Part shown: in pieces, positions 24,881-36,486 of the stretch
How the letters are laid out: the number at the start of each line of letters is the position of its first letter
Numbering within the stretch: the first letter of the stretch is position 1
Assembly: GCA_012932295.1 (NCBI GenBank)
Contig: JAAONU010000010.1
Span: forward strand, 27,773,348 to 27,837,347
Source of the DNA: Cyclina sinensis
Lineage: Eukaryota > Mollusca > Bivalvia > Venerida > Veneridae
Direction: 5' to 3'
DNA: 64,000 nt
The notes under the pieces: model-generated
Database searches by the model: none
Told to the model about the DNA's origin: nothing
Seen by the model: the letters and a program-made list of their open reading frames with translations, nothing else
Made by a program: the position numbers and the translations under genes

Positions 24881-27671
24881 ATCTTTCTATTCATCTGACA
24901 ACTGGTCAATAAATGATTTTGTTTTTCAAAAATAAGAGTTATGTGCCCTTAAATTATACACTGATAGGTGTCTCGTAACCAGATAAAGGACACGTTTTGA
25001 AATTTCGTTTCAAATATTTCTCTTCATCTTACAAATACTGTTATTATTTGTTCTATTTATCTTTTAAAAAAATGATTTTCAATGTATGAAGTATACTGAC
25101 GACCTTCAGAGATATATTGTAATACATGTATAAATCGTGAATATGTACCAACTTCACTGCATAACACAGTCAAAATACACCTTTTTACGCACAGCTTGCT
25201 ACCTCATAGATATAGGATAGGCACAGGAATGCATCAAATAGTTTTTAGATCATATTATAAACAGGGTTTATATGGATTACCAAATATGGAAATATATGTG
25301 AAAATACGTAACAACGAGCCTTTGTGGAGATGTGTAAATATTATACTGTACATAGCCTTGAAGTTCAAATAAACGAATTTTACGTTTGTTAAATATGGGC
25401 TGATTTTTGTGAATAAGACACAACATGCTGTCTAATATAGAATATTTCAAAACTAAAATATGCTTCTCTATTTTTAAAAGTAGCACACGATCTACGTTCT
25501 TCATATCAATAAAGAAACAGTCATTCTGATACGTGGCATATAAGTTCTTTCACCATACTTTACCTAGCTATAGTGTTAATAGAGAGACATTTTCATTAGA
25601 TGCTATTTTTTTGTCGAATATCTAAAACAAATATGCCATATTTCATTCAAAAGCTATATTTCTTTCCAATATAAATATTCATTATGATTATGCATCAGTA
25701 GTTTTATGTAATGACAGTGTGTTATCTATGTGCGAGATTTAGTGCTATGAAATCATCTGAAGTCGGTTCTGTAGGTGTCGAGTAGCAAATTAGTATCCTT
25801 GTAGTACAAAATAAAAATACTTCTTGAACTCATTTTGAATAGAACCACCCCTATTTTCCTTTACAAATATCAAGAAGTGGTGTATTTTTATTGCAAGATT
25901 TGTAAATCTGAGTATCTAACTGAGGAATAAGCCTGACATGTAGACAGGTAAAGTTACTTCAATGACATTTCAACTCATCTGAGGATACGTTTAAAATCGG
26001 CATTTGTACAAGTTTGAAATCGGCATTAGCACGTTGTCCGTCGTCTTCTGTCGTGCATACGTTCATCGGGCGTCGGCCGACAGTTTCCTTCAATTTCATA
26101 TCCTACTAAACCACCTGGTCAACAGTATTAACATTAACAGAAATGTTTCTTGCTTTGGCCCTTTTCAAAATTATTCTGAGAATTGAACTATGAGTAGAAC
26201 TATTGTTACGCAGGCAATAGAAAGACAACAATAATAATTAAAACAAAAACTGTATCCGCTTTGCTTAAAGCTTACATATTTGGCATGTAGCCTCATACAG
26301 AGATTACATAGTATACCCTCCAGGAAAATTCTGCCTGCCCAACGGGTCATTATGTTTGCATATACTTGACCTTGGGTATAAAAGTCAACATGTCACGGGA
26401 ACATAGATAATATAATAGCTGAACTTGTAAGAATTAAAAAGGCGTGCATCTTGAATAGTTTGCTTGAAGTTCTTATAATAGAAATGAACAGGCCAATGTT
26501 ATCATTTCTGTATGTTACACAATGTAATCTATGTTTCAAGGAATACTCTATTACTGGAAAAAATATCGATCTGTCGAAGAAGTCATATTTATGTCACACA
26601 TTTGTTACACTCATTACATTTTACATGAATGACAAAATGCCAAGGTTTTCATTTCTAAATGTTACATGTGTTACGTTGACTGACAACTCTTTTATAGGCA
26701 AAATATACAATCAGCTTTTTTCGATTTGAATTGAGTTACGAAACAGTTAATTTTATGGTAAAATATCAACCTCTTTCTTCGATCTGTTTTGGACAATAAT
26801 TTACTAGTACATTAAACACAAATCACCCGGTCGCATCGGTTCTTGTCCCGGCGGAGATGTTCCAGCATAAATAAATAAGTAATGAAATATATGGTCGCCA
26901 CAGTAAATTTTCAAAAAGGAGATTTATTTTAACGTTTTGAATCTGCTAAAAAGTAATAAAATTAGTTTGGTATTTAGTTAAAGAATATTTATTTGGATCG
27001 ATTCAGAAACAAGTTTTACAGATTCATACTGATCCCGCTAGATAACTGCCTCCTTGTTTCTAATCAGTACAAAACTGAGACTGAAAAAAGGTGTTTTCAG
27101 AAATCTTGTGAGTAAAGTTGATTTGAATGAACTGTTTTCGAACGTATACTCCCGTATATGGCGCATAGACTGCAACCCTACCAAATAAACACTTAAAAAA
27201 GATAAGAAAGTGTAAAAGGGTGAGTGTAAACGTTATCGTAAAAGCACTAGAATTTCCACTTACCACTTAAGTGTAAAATCTCTTAGAGAGATCTCCTAAC
27301 TCGTACGGTTTAAGTTAAATCTGATCAAAGTAAAAACTTGAAAAGAAAACGAGATTGTGTAGGATAAAATCTGGAGAAGTAAAACACCTGGTTTAAGCTT
27401 AGGTCAATGGTATTCTTGTTTCATAAAGTACGAATCTTGTACCATCTTTGTCTTTCATGTCCATAATTTACTATGTATACTTTATATAGGAACACGTGAC
27501 CGGTTGATGAACTTTATTTGAAAAAAAAAAAAACTGGTTTATAAATATATTTTATTTCAGCTTTTGATTTTACAACTGAATTTTGAACTTTCGACAGAAA
27601 CATATTGCACATATCTTACGAACATGAAAGTCCGTAACAGAAAGATGCAATTTATCTTAGAATGCACAACT

Positions 27672-27716
27672 CAGAGTGGGATTCGAAAACTCTGATCTTC
27701 CGCGTGACAGGCCAAC
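27672..27716 (-). repeat. tRNA-Asp-like 3' half
   Basis: The minus strand carries GGCCTGTCACGCGGAAGATC, close to the anticodon arm of metazoan tRNA-Asp (anticodon GTC). It is followed by a T-arm with TTCGAATCCCACTC. The 5' half is replaced by GATA repeats, so this is a truncated pseudogene or SINE fragment. Confidence 0.55.
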
Positions 27717-27744
27717 ACTCTATCTATCTATTTTAGATTATTTA

Positions 27745-28003
27745 TCGTAAGTAGCGGTTGCCGATATGACCGACGCTCCCTAAAGAGATTTGTTATTTTA
27801 TGTTATGGGGGTAGTGCAAGATACAGAGAAAGCCCTGGTTCTTTTGCATCCTCAGTGTACAGCACTGATACATTTGACATCGATTTAACGTCTCATCCGA
27901 AAGACAATTAGTAATGTTAGTGGAGGAGCGGGGGATAGATGTCGGGGCCGCTGGGTTACTAGTTCAGCGCGTTACCACATGTCCGCTCCCGCAGTCGTCA
28001 GAA
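27745..28003 (-). mobile_element. tRNA-derived SINE, minus-strand copy
   Basis: Read on the minus strand it matches the element at 39238-39525. It has a tRNA-like head with ATGTGGTAACGCGCTG, then ACATTACTAATTGTCTTTCG, GAGACGTTAAA, GTATCAGTGCTGTACA, AACCAGGG, TCTGTATCTTGCACTA and GCCGATATGACCGACG-type tail sequence. The two copies differ by scattered substitutions, so both are old. The head supplies an RNA polymerase III promoter in such elements, and they depend on a LINE for movement. Confidence 0.7.
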
Positions 28004-28200
28004 GTTTTATTAATACAATTATAGGTAGGCGTGCACTAGACCGTAACACATGAAACCTGCACTGTGTATCTGATACAGCCTTGATACAATATATCACAGC
28101 CAGTAAAAAGGTTACAAACAGGAAGATAATAATTGCCTAACTTTATACTTCCAAATCCTGGACATTTATTCAGGGAGCTTTTCAAACGAACAAAAAAATA

Positions 28201-29596
28201 AGAAATAGCCGAATATTTTTATACAGAGCTGTATAAATGTCTCGAACTTTAGACATATTTGAATGCAGAACAGATGCATTAAATGTGTGTTTCCTTGTTC
28301 AACGCTTACTTCCTTTTTTCTTCGGTTTTTCTTTTCAGTTTTGAAAGCCCCCCTCGAGTCATAAAAATGCCGAACTTCGTTTGTTACACGGAAAGAAGTA
28401 TTGACACAATGGCAAGTTATAAATTATAAACTCAATATGTGTTTTTGTTTTTTCTTCCGCGTTTAAAATATAGAACTTGTTAAAATCGATCAATTCATCC
28501 ACTTATTCACACATTTTCTTTTACGTTCAGTCCTAAATGGTTTTGAAACTGAGATAAGGACACAAATTTTACAGACTTTTTTGTGTTATATACTTTGAAC
28601 TGAGACATATGCATGAGTTTCTCCCGCGGAGTTATATGATATTGTGCGCATTTACTATCTGTGTTTTTAATTTTTTTTTCTTCATCCTGAAGATTAAAAT
28701 ACCGTTAGATGTCGGGATAATAAATCGGTTATCAGATGATATTGGTCATGCTGTACATATAGGAGGGCAATTAAAGTCTACATAGACATTATACACACCA
28801 TAATAATCATGTACAATATTCAAGAAAGAGACCAAAACTTCAGGTAAAGTTTGGTAACCTGATATATTCTAAACCTACCTACTACCTATTAATTTCTTCT
28901 TGTAATAGGTTAGTCCAAACTTATTTGCAGTAACGTAATATATAATTCATCCGTGGATATATCTCATTGCAAATTAAAGTATCGTTTTTTTTTTGCATAT
29001 GCTTCAAATAAAATGGAAAACAAACGGTGTTTGTCTAAAGCGGAAACGTTACATATTATCTTAAGTTGATCTGAAAGTGCGTCCTGATCCCCTTGAATAT
29101 ATAAAACTTGTTTACTTTACATTGTACAATACAAGTTTAATACAAGTTTGTCGTTTTAGCAAGGCTGTTCAGTGTAACTTACTGTCCAATTCACAAAGGA
29201 ATTTCACCGCCTTTCCTGTCCGCACGTTTACCTCGGAATAAAATTTCGTTTATCGTATGTAAATGATATAATAGTTTAATGGTATGATGTTAAATGTACA
29301 GATTGTAAGGTAGTTTTCTCTATCAGCTGGTCATAAAACGGCTGATATTGTTAGCTGGTTTTAATTCGATTTTTCCAAAAGTAACTTTCATATGCATCTA
29401 GCGCTTATGTTCGCGACGTGCATTCGACATGTAATTATTCTCAAGTTTTTTTTTACATAAGAATAGGCATTTGTATCTATACCAAATGGAAGGAAAGTAA
29501 CCCCAAAATTTTATAAATAGAAGAATGCTGATCTTTTTAGTAGTAAAGATTCCAATTGTTGCGCCTCTCTGCATTAAGACACCTGTATTTTCCTTC
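28201..29596. other. AT-rich stretch, no gene recognised
   Basis: Only weak resemblance to parts of 12.3-12.9 kb near 29095-29150 (ATTGTACAATACAAG). That may be the fading end of the A1/A2 duplication. Nothing else is supportable. Confidence 0.35.
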
Positions 29597-29658
29597 CCAG
29601 ACGTTTGCGTTTTACCTCCCTCCCTTGGGTTTGTGGGAGGTAAAACAGAAACGTCTGG
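29597..29658. other. 62-nt strong hairpin, pre-miRNA-like
   Basis: A 24-nt arm (29597-29620, starting CCAGACGTTTGCG) pairs with 29635-29658 with two mismatches over a 14-nt loop. Stem length and loop size fit an animal pre-miRNA, and pairing stops at both outer ends. A tiny foldback repeat would look the same. Strand and expression are unknown. Confidence 0.45.
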
Positions 29659-31590
29659 ATGACACAATTTTATTAGGAACCTTCTTTTACATTATTTTTA
29701 CACGTTTAGTGAACAAGGAAGTAATAAAGTACTTTCTTCATATTTTAAAATGCTGACAGATTAAACATAATAGGTAAATATAACTCAAGTCATCAAGTGT
29801 ACAGGAGTTTTAGATATAATGTACAAACATTTCGAAATTACGGTCGACCTTACATATATAAACAAGTCTGAAATTACATAAAAATAATACGCTGTATTTT
29901 AGTGCAATTGTGATTCTGGCCATGTATTGAATATTGTCTCGATAATCATAGAAATAAATAGTATTTAAAACCTATAAACTATATAATTTATGCAATCTGT
30001 TTTTCAAATGTAGCTAGTTCGTATAATTCTCTCTGGTCTAAGGCTGACTGGAAATCGAAAGATCAAAGACTATTGACAAACGTAAGTTAAAATGTTATAA
30101 GCTATAGACATTTATGACATTTTTGTTCTAATTGGTTTGAATAAAGGGGTGCAGTAAAGTTTTACACTTGTGTATAGTCTTTTAATTAGCTCAGCTCCTT
30201 GTCAAACTACTGCAAGTATGTATAGATTGAATTAAATGATTTCAAATCTATGTTTGTGATAAATAGAAGTAGGTATAAACTGACGATTGCCATATATATT
30301 ATTCTTTTTTTTCTTTTTTTCTATATTTATTTTTATGTGCTTCTAATTGTATTTGAGACTTAAATCGTTCAACTCTTTCAGAGCGTTCGTCTAATTCCAT
30401 GTCATTGATATTAATTGAACAGTTTTTATTTCTCCATGCGTATCTTATAAAACCTAAATTCTCAAAATAGATTCACAAGATCTCTGTCATTTTTATCGAT
30501 AAAGATTTTGTTTTCATGAACATTATGATTTTTGGATTTGTTATTGTTGCAGTCAATTTCTAGTGGTAATAGAAGGTAAAAATGGAAAAAAAATCTTTTG
30601 CATCAAAAGTATCAATAACATTAAAAATCTACTGAAGCCGCAGTATCTGGTGTATATACATTAATATAGAATAAAACAAATGTCGTTATAGATTAATTCT
30701 AGAATAAGAAAACCCTTTTCTTTTAGCTACACAATTTTGATTTCTTAATTTTGCAATCGAATATTTATTTCTTAGAGGATCTTGAACTAGCAGCTTTAGA
30801 CATGATTATTATTTGATTAAATATTAATTTTGCCAAATAGTGAAGCATGAAGATGACTCACTTTTTGTAAAGTTACAGAAATGAGAAAAAAAGAGACAAT
30901 ATTTTAAAGCAAGCATTTCTTTCCGTTTAAAGGGAGAAAACTTTATTATCCAGCTAATATTTCACATCAGGAATGTTTGCTCTTTGCGAATACAATTCAC
31001 ACAATATATGATTTTGTTATCAATTGTGACACATGAAGACGTAGTATATCTACCATATTACATTTTACATGAATGAATATCGACTTGTTTTACTTGTCGT
31101 TGAAAATGTCTACTCTGAAAAAAAGTCACAACCTGCTGCAATGGTGGCAAAACAAGACAGCAAGACACTCACATTCACATTCGTTTGCCAATTCCTTCCT
31201 TCCTGCTTTCCTTCCTTCCTTTGTTCCTTCTTTTGTGCTATTTAACTCGCCTTCCAATTGATAATTTATACGGTTTTTTTTTCAGGACAAATTATTTGGA
31301 ACTCACAAAACCTATTTATTTTTAATAAGTCGCTATCCATAAACAAATTATCATAAACAACTTTCTATATAAGACTAATATATCATTTAATGCATTCATT
31401 TTCTTGCTTTACTTTTCTATCATTTTTTTCTTGAAATTTGGCCTTGATATTAGGTACTGATTCGATCAATATCAATCAAAATTAGAAGAATTTAGAAGGA
31501 AATAATATGCTCCCATATCCAGGATATGCCTTTTCGATGTACTAAATTATGTCATTACGCTCGTTTGTCACGTTGGCACTGGTGTAGGCT
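29659..31590. other. AT-rich stretch with a TTCC run
   Basis: A degenerate TTCC repeat lies at about 31193-31241. Otherwise no coding, RNA or repeat feature is seen. Confidence 0.4.
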
Positions 31591-31646
31591 GACCCGGCAA
31601 GCTCAGTCGGTAGTGCATCGGATTGTCAATCTCGATTCAGACTCCA
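31591..31646 (+). repeat. tRNA-Lys-like SINE head or tRNA pseudogene
   Basis: GACCCGGCAAGCTCAGTCGG and TAGTGCATCGGATTGTCAATC resemble the 5' half and anticodon stem of tRNA-Lys (A-box AGCTCAGTCGG). GATTCAGACTCC follows as a degraded B-box. The variable and T arms are shortened, so a mature tRNA is not expected. Confidence 0.55.
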
Positions 31647-33539
31647 AAATGTCTTCATAACAATTCATCTCGGAAAATGCTTCTAAAGGTCAATTGTCCG
31701 TGTCTTCTGATTTAAGCGAGAAAGCAGTCGGTCCCTTGCAGACAGACTGGATTGCAATCTGGTTAGATACCCAGGAACACTTAGATGAAATGACCGCCAG
31801 GGTATGGTCAAACTATTTAAAAATAGTCTCATTTTAACCCATCTGTAAGCTTTACGCATGTTTTGTTTACTTGGGCCAGTGATAAACATGTATAAGCTTG
31901 TTAAAATTCGTAGGCCGAATCATAAACTCCGTGTAAGTAGTGTAAGCTTTTTTTCCATTTTAAATGTAACAATACATTTTGAATAGAAGCCTGTATTTTC
32001 AAAGATTGTATAAAATTACACCATCTCGTTCCTGAACAAAGCGCAGAATAGATAGAATATTGAATGTATAAAATATATTGTACAAACGGGTAAGGATCGG
32101 GTACATACTTTAGAATATATATGTATCTAACAACAACTAAACTGGTGGTGAAATGCTTGTTACAGGTGACGGCAAATGACACTCAATGTATAGACTCATT
32201 TTGTCTTCGATATAATACATATATTCCGTTGAGTTAGTAGCAAAAGTGTTATTTTATGGGTAGCTCACGTGTTTATTCTCTCATTATACTGGTATTAAAT
32301 TAACTCACTTCTTTTTTTAGATGACGTCATGACTTTACTGACACCCTTTAAGTTTTAAACCCATCTTGCAAATGGGTGAGCGACGATCTATATAATTCAA
32401 AATGAAACTAACTTTTCTCTTATTTATCAGTATACTAACTACTAAAGCATCGCTGTTAACTACTAATGGCACGAAAGTTCAATGCGCTTCAAATCACGCC
32501 TGGCAAATATTTGTAAATATTTACAAATGATTACAAAGGCAGAAACTTTATTTTTTCAAGTCTTGGTCTGTATGGAAAAAAATCATTAATATGATTAAAC
32601 GAGCATGATTAATTAAAGGTATAATACAAGAATTTTCAGACTGCTTTAAAAGATATGTGAAAATTCTAGAAAAATCTGTTTCTAGAAGAATCTGTTCTGT
32701 AATGGTTTTGAATTTTAGTCTAATTCAATTATTCAGTATAATATTCTTATATTTACCATCGGTCTCTTGATCAAATAAATTAATCATTTACTATTTAGAC
32801 TACATTTATCTTTATTAAACTGAAAACTTTCTTTCCATAATTGACTTAATGTTTAAAAATGTAATGCTTTTTTAAACGTATATGCACTACTAAAATGGGA
32901 TAGTAAAACAGTTAAGAAAGACAACAAGTTTAAATACACAGTGTCTGTACGATAAGTTTGATTGGTTATAAAAATGATACGAAGCTATTCTAAATAATTC
33001 AAATGTTATACCATCGCTAATGTTCATGGCTGAATGATTAGCATTTGTTTCATAAAAAGCAGGGGTATAATTCAAAGAGAAAAAAAAGTGAATTTGCCTG
33101 TCTTAGACATAATTTAACATGGACTATTTATTAAAGCTAAAAAATTTTAAAGGAATGAACAAGTCCGTCTAATCACAGTCAGATAAAATATTCATGGAAT
33201 CAATTTCAGCTTCGCGTGTATGAAGGCGTGTATGAAGGTCTACGTAACGTCAGCAGCCGTCAAGAACTCATAAAGGCACAAAATAATGAATAGAAAGTAA
33301 TAACACAATACCGTTTACAATATTTGATCAGAAATATTTGCTGCCAGTCACTGCTGCGGATACACGCTGGTAACGTGTTAGGGTTCTTGGGTGGTACCTT
33401 GAAAGATGTCTCTATGAAACTTAGGGTTTTTACAAAACACGAAATATCTTTTTCAAAAACGTGTTTTATTGATCACAAAATATATTTAAAAAGGAGTTTA
33501 CATTTAAATAATCAAGCGATAACATATTAATATTCTTTC
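31647..33539. other. AT-rich stretch, no gene recognised
   Basis: A perfect 20-bp palindrome with two opposed forkhead-like TGTAAATA cores lies at 32509-32528. No coding or mobile sequence is otherwise supportable. Confidence 0.4.
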
Positions 33540-34015
33540 TCAACGAAATGGTAAGGCCTTTATTTACAATGACTTACAATAGTTTTGCATTTGACAATCA
33601 ATATAAAAGTACAAAAGAATATATCTAAAACTGTCAAACATACACAATATTTGCCAGTTTCAAAAGACCTTAAATGCATGTATCAAAAACTTGCTACTAG
33701 TGCAAATCTCACAAAATCTCGTGGCAAGTATTTCACAAAACCTCGCTTGCATTATATATCAAAAATCTTCAAAATTACTCTAATCTTATGATAACAAATC
33801 GTACCATGCAATGGTTTCTAAAAAAGGATACCTCACATATCAAATTTGGACGATAACTGTAAAACAAAAGCTTATACAAAGAAACAGCCCCTATCTTCCA
33901 ATGACTGTGTGAAATCCGTCCTTATATCCTCATACTGCCAAACTTTTAATCAGAATTTCTACAGTGCATTCAATATGTTCACAGTAAAATATTTTGTTCG
34001 TATTTTATGTTTAAA
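33540..34015. repeat. Duplicated non-coding segment, copy B1
   Basis: Collinear with 49738-50105. Shared anchors include AATAGTTTTGCATTT versus AATAGTTTGCATTT, TTTCAAAAGACCT, CGTGGCAAGTA versus CGAGGCAAGTA, CAGCCCCT versus AAGCCCCT, and AATCAGAATTTCT. Both copies have TTTATT at the left end, which reads AATAAA on the minus strand (33559-33564 here). The other copy lies within 1.2 kb downstream of the receptor stop codon, so this may be a copied 3' untranslated region. No receptor coding sequence is visible next to this copy. Confidence 0.65.
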
Positions 34016-35839
34016 TGATCATTCTAAAATATAATACTGATCATCACCTGTTCTTAAGCATTATGGACACATGTTAACTTGTCGTGCGCTTGAACAGTGT
34101 TATTCATTGGCTCATAATGACATTTTAATCTGTTTTACGTTAAATCTTCTCAGTTTAAATCAGTTTATTTAAAAAACCTATTTCACAGACACTAGTGCAG
34201 AAAAAAAATGTTTGTTTCATGGAAACTACAGCACATTCTATGTAGTATGAATATCAACAAAGATATTAAGGCATCCATGCTCTTCCGTATCTGAAAACTC
34301 ATTTTGACAATCTTGTAATTATGTAACAGGAACACAAAGTATGTGCACTTAATGTCCCACACCAGCAGATACATTTACTTTAAACAAAATACTCTTTTAA
34401 CATTATCATCTATATACAAATTATATAACAGAAAATGATTTGCAAATTGTCAACATTGCGTGCAAATCATACGGTAGAATAATTCTCCTCTCAGTAATAC
34501 AACACAGTCCTGCTATCTTATTTCAGACAATGGGAGGTAACCTTTACATACAAACTGATCCAAATAAGGTAAGATTGATGAGCATATTATAGTAACCTGT
34601 ACATATATACATATCAATGAGTCAATGACAATATACATATATAAAGTAAAACAACAGCAGTGGGGCTATAAATACCTTCACACAGATATTAAATACAATG
34701 ACTTTAATATGAAATATCATAATTACAAAAAAATATTACGGATTTTCAAACAATGGATTTTTCAGAAACGAAGATTGTAGATACAATAGTTAGCAATAAC
34801 TGAGCAATGTTATGATAAGTGTTAACTGCTCTTACTACAAAAATATTATTTCTGAGGTATATGTGTTGCAACTAACATTTTAAACATCACAAAATAGACA
34901 AACAATAACATCATTGGGTATTTCTTTGGTACATATATGCTTTAACAAAAGATTTTTCACTATTTCATGTGTGTTAATTTGCTTTGAAAATATATCTTTT
35001 AACATTTTCATGTGTGTTAATTTGGTAAAACTGATAGCTTGTTCTCTTAGCAACTGCTTAAAGCTATCACATGTTACAAGATTGCTTAACACATCAGATA
35101 TCATACAACTGTTTCGCAGTTAAACAGAAGGTATATCTCACAATCTACTAAATCGTGTATACAAAAAACTAACAGTCAATGCGTAAGTTGTTGACATCAC
35201 AGGAAAATGGGCATTCGGACATCTATTATAGTATTGACATGCAGGTAGTAAATTGAAAATCAGCAAAAAATGCAAAATTTCTTACCCTCTTCTAATGCAT
35301 CTTATAAATAAATTATTTTAAGTCGAAACTTTGTCTTACATAAAAAATAAATCTTATTTTGTATTAAATTTCTTAAATACCATAACTATGGCAACAGGTT
35401 ATGGAAAGTTTTCTTTTCCTTATATAAAGTATGTTCCAGATAAAACACAATGTTGACTTATAGCAAACATATTTGTTTATGATTTAATACTTTGAACATG
35501 TATAGATTTGTTTTAATGACATATCTGGAATTCAAAGATAACAAATACTTTCTTAGCCAATAACCTTAGAGGCAACATATCAACAACTTAAGGCTTGTCA
35601 CATAATGTTAAGAAACACCAGTTTTGAAACATTTATGTTCCTTTTAAACATGATATTATAATAAATATCTTCAATGTAGGAATTTAAAATTTTCAAACAC
35701 AAATCCGGAGGTATCATTTGTTACAAGTAATAAGAAAATTTAATATGCTCAAATGCCCATTTTCTCGTGACCTACGACAAATACATGTATATTGATATAA
35801 CAAATAAGAAAAAATACAGACAATATGTATTATTTACTA
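34016..35839. other. AT-rich stretch, no gene recognised
   Basis: Short overlapping ORFs on both strands at 34880-35123 partly reflect a duplicated TTTCATGTGTGTTAATTTG motif and look non-coding. Confidence 0.4.
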
Positions 35840-36190
35840 TTACATACAACCAATTTTCAAAATGACATATACATATTTACATAAATATACTTTGTTCACA
35901 GCTAATATTTAATATTACAACCAATGCTCCAAATGACATATACGTATTTACATAAATATACTTTGTTCACAGCTTATATTTAATATTACAACCGATGCTC
36001 CAAATGACATATACATATTTACATTAATATAATTTGTTCACAGCTAATATTTAATATTACAACCAATGCTCCAAATGACATATACGTATTTACATTAATA
36101 TAATTTGTTCACAGCTAATATTTAATATTACAACCGATGCTCCAAATGACATATACATATTTACATAAATATACTATGTTCACAGATAAC
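35840..36190. repeat. 71-bp tandem repeat, 5 copies
   Basis: AATGACATATAC recurs at 35861, 35932, 36003, 36074 and 36145. Units alternate between CCAATGCTCC...TATACGTATTT (2, 4) and CCGATGCTCC...TATACATATTT (3, 5). This suggests that the array grew by duplicating a 142-bp dimer. Confidence 0.9.
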
Positions 36191-36373
36191 ATAAGTTTTA
36201 AATATTGTGTTTTATCACCTCTTTATTACACTAGCTTCAATAATTTAGTATATCAAATTTATTTTAGTTCGATTGTGTAGGAAGCTTTCAGCTTATAGAC
36301 ACACTCTCGAATCTGTTCCTGGAACAAACCAGTACTAAGCAATGAGTGTAAAGTTTCAATAATTTAAATAGTT

Positions 36374-36486
36374 TAAATAATTTACAACTTTGCATTCAAG
36401 CCTTCAATGTCTGGTACCTACAACTCCACATTCAAGTCTTTAATGTCTAGATCCTACAACTCCACATTCAAGTCTTTGATGACTAG
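36374..36486. repeat. 36-bp tandem repeat, 3 copies
   Basis: CATTCAAGYCTTYAATG recurs at 36393, 36429 and 36465, with CTACAACTCCA between units. Confidence 0.85.

Larger units (their letters stand above)
22100..28200. repeat. Large diverged duplicated block, copy A2
   Basis: Collinear partner of 7750-11520, anchors given there. It is about 2.3 kb longer because later insertions sit inside it: the pearl-like element at 23736-24880 and the SINE plus tRNA-like relic at 27672-28003. No coding content is visible apart from shadow ORFs. Confidence 0.6.
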
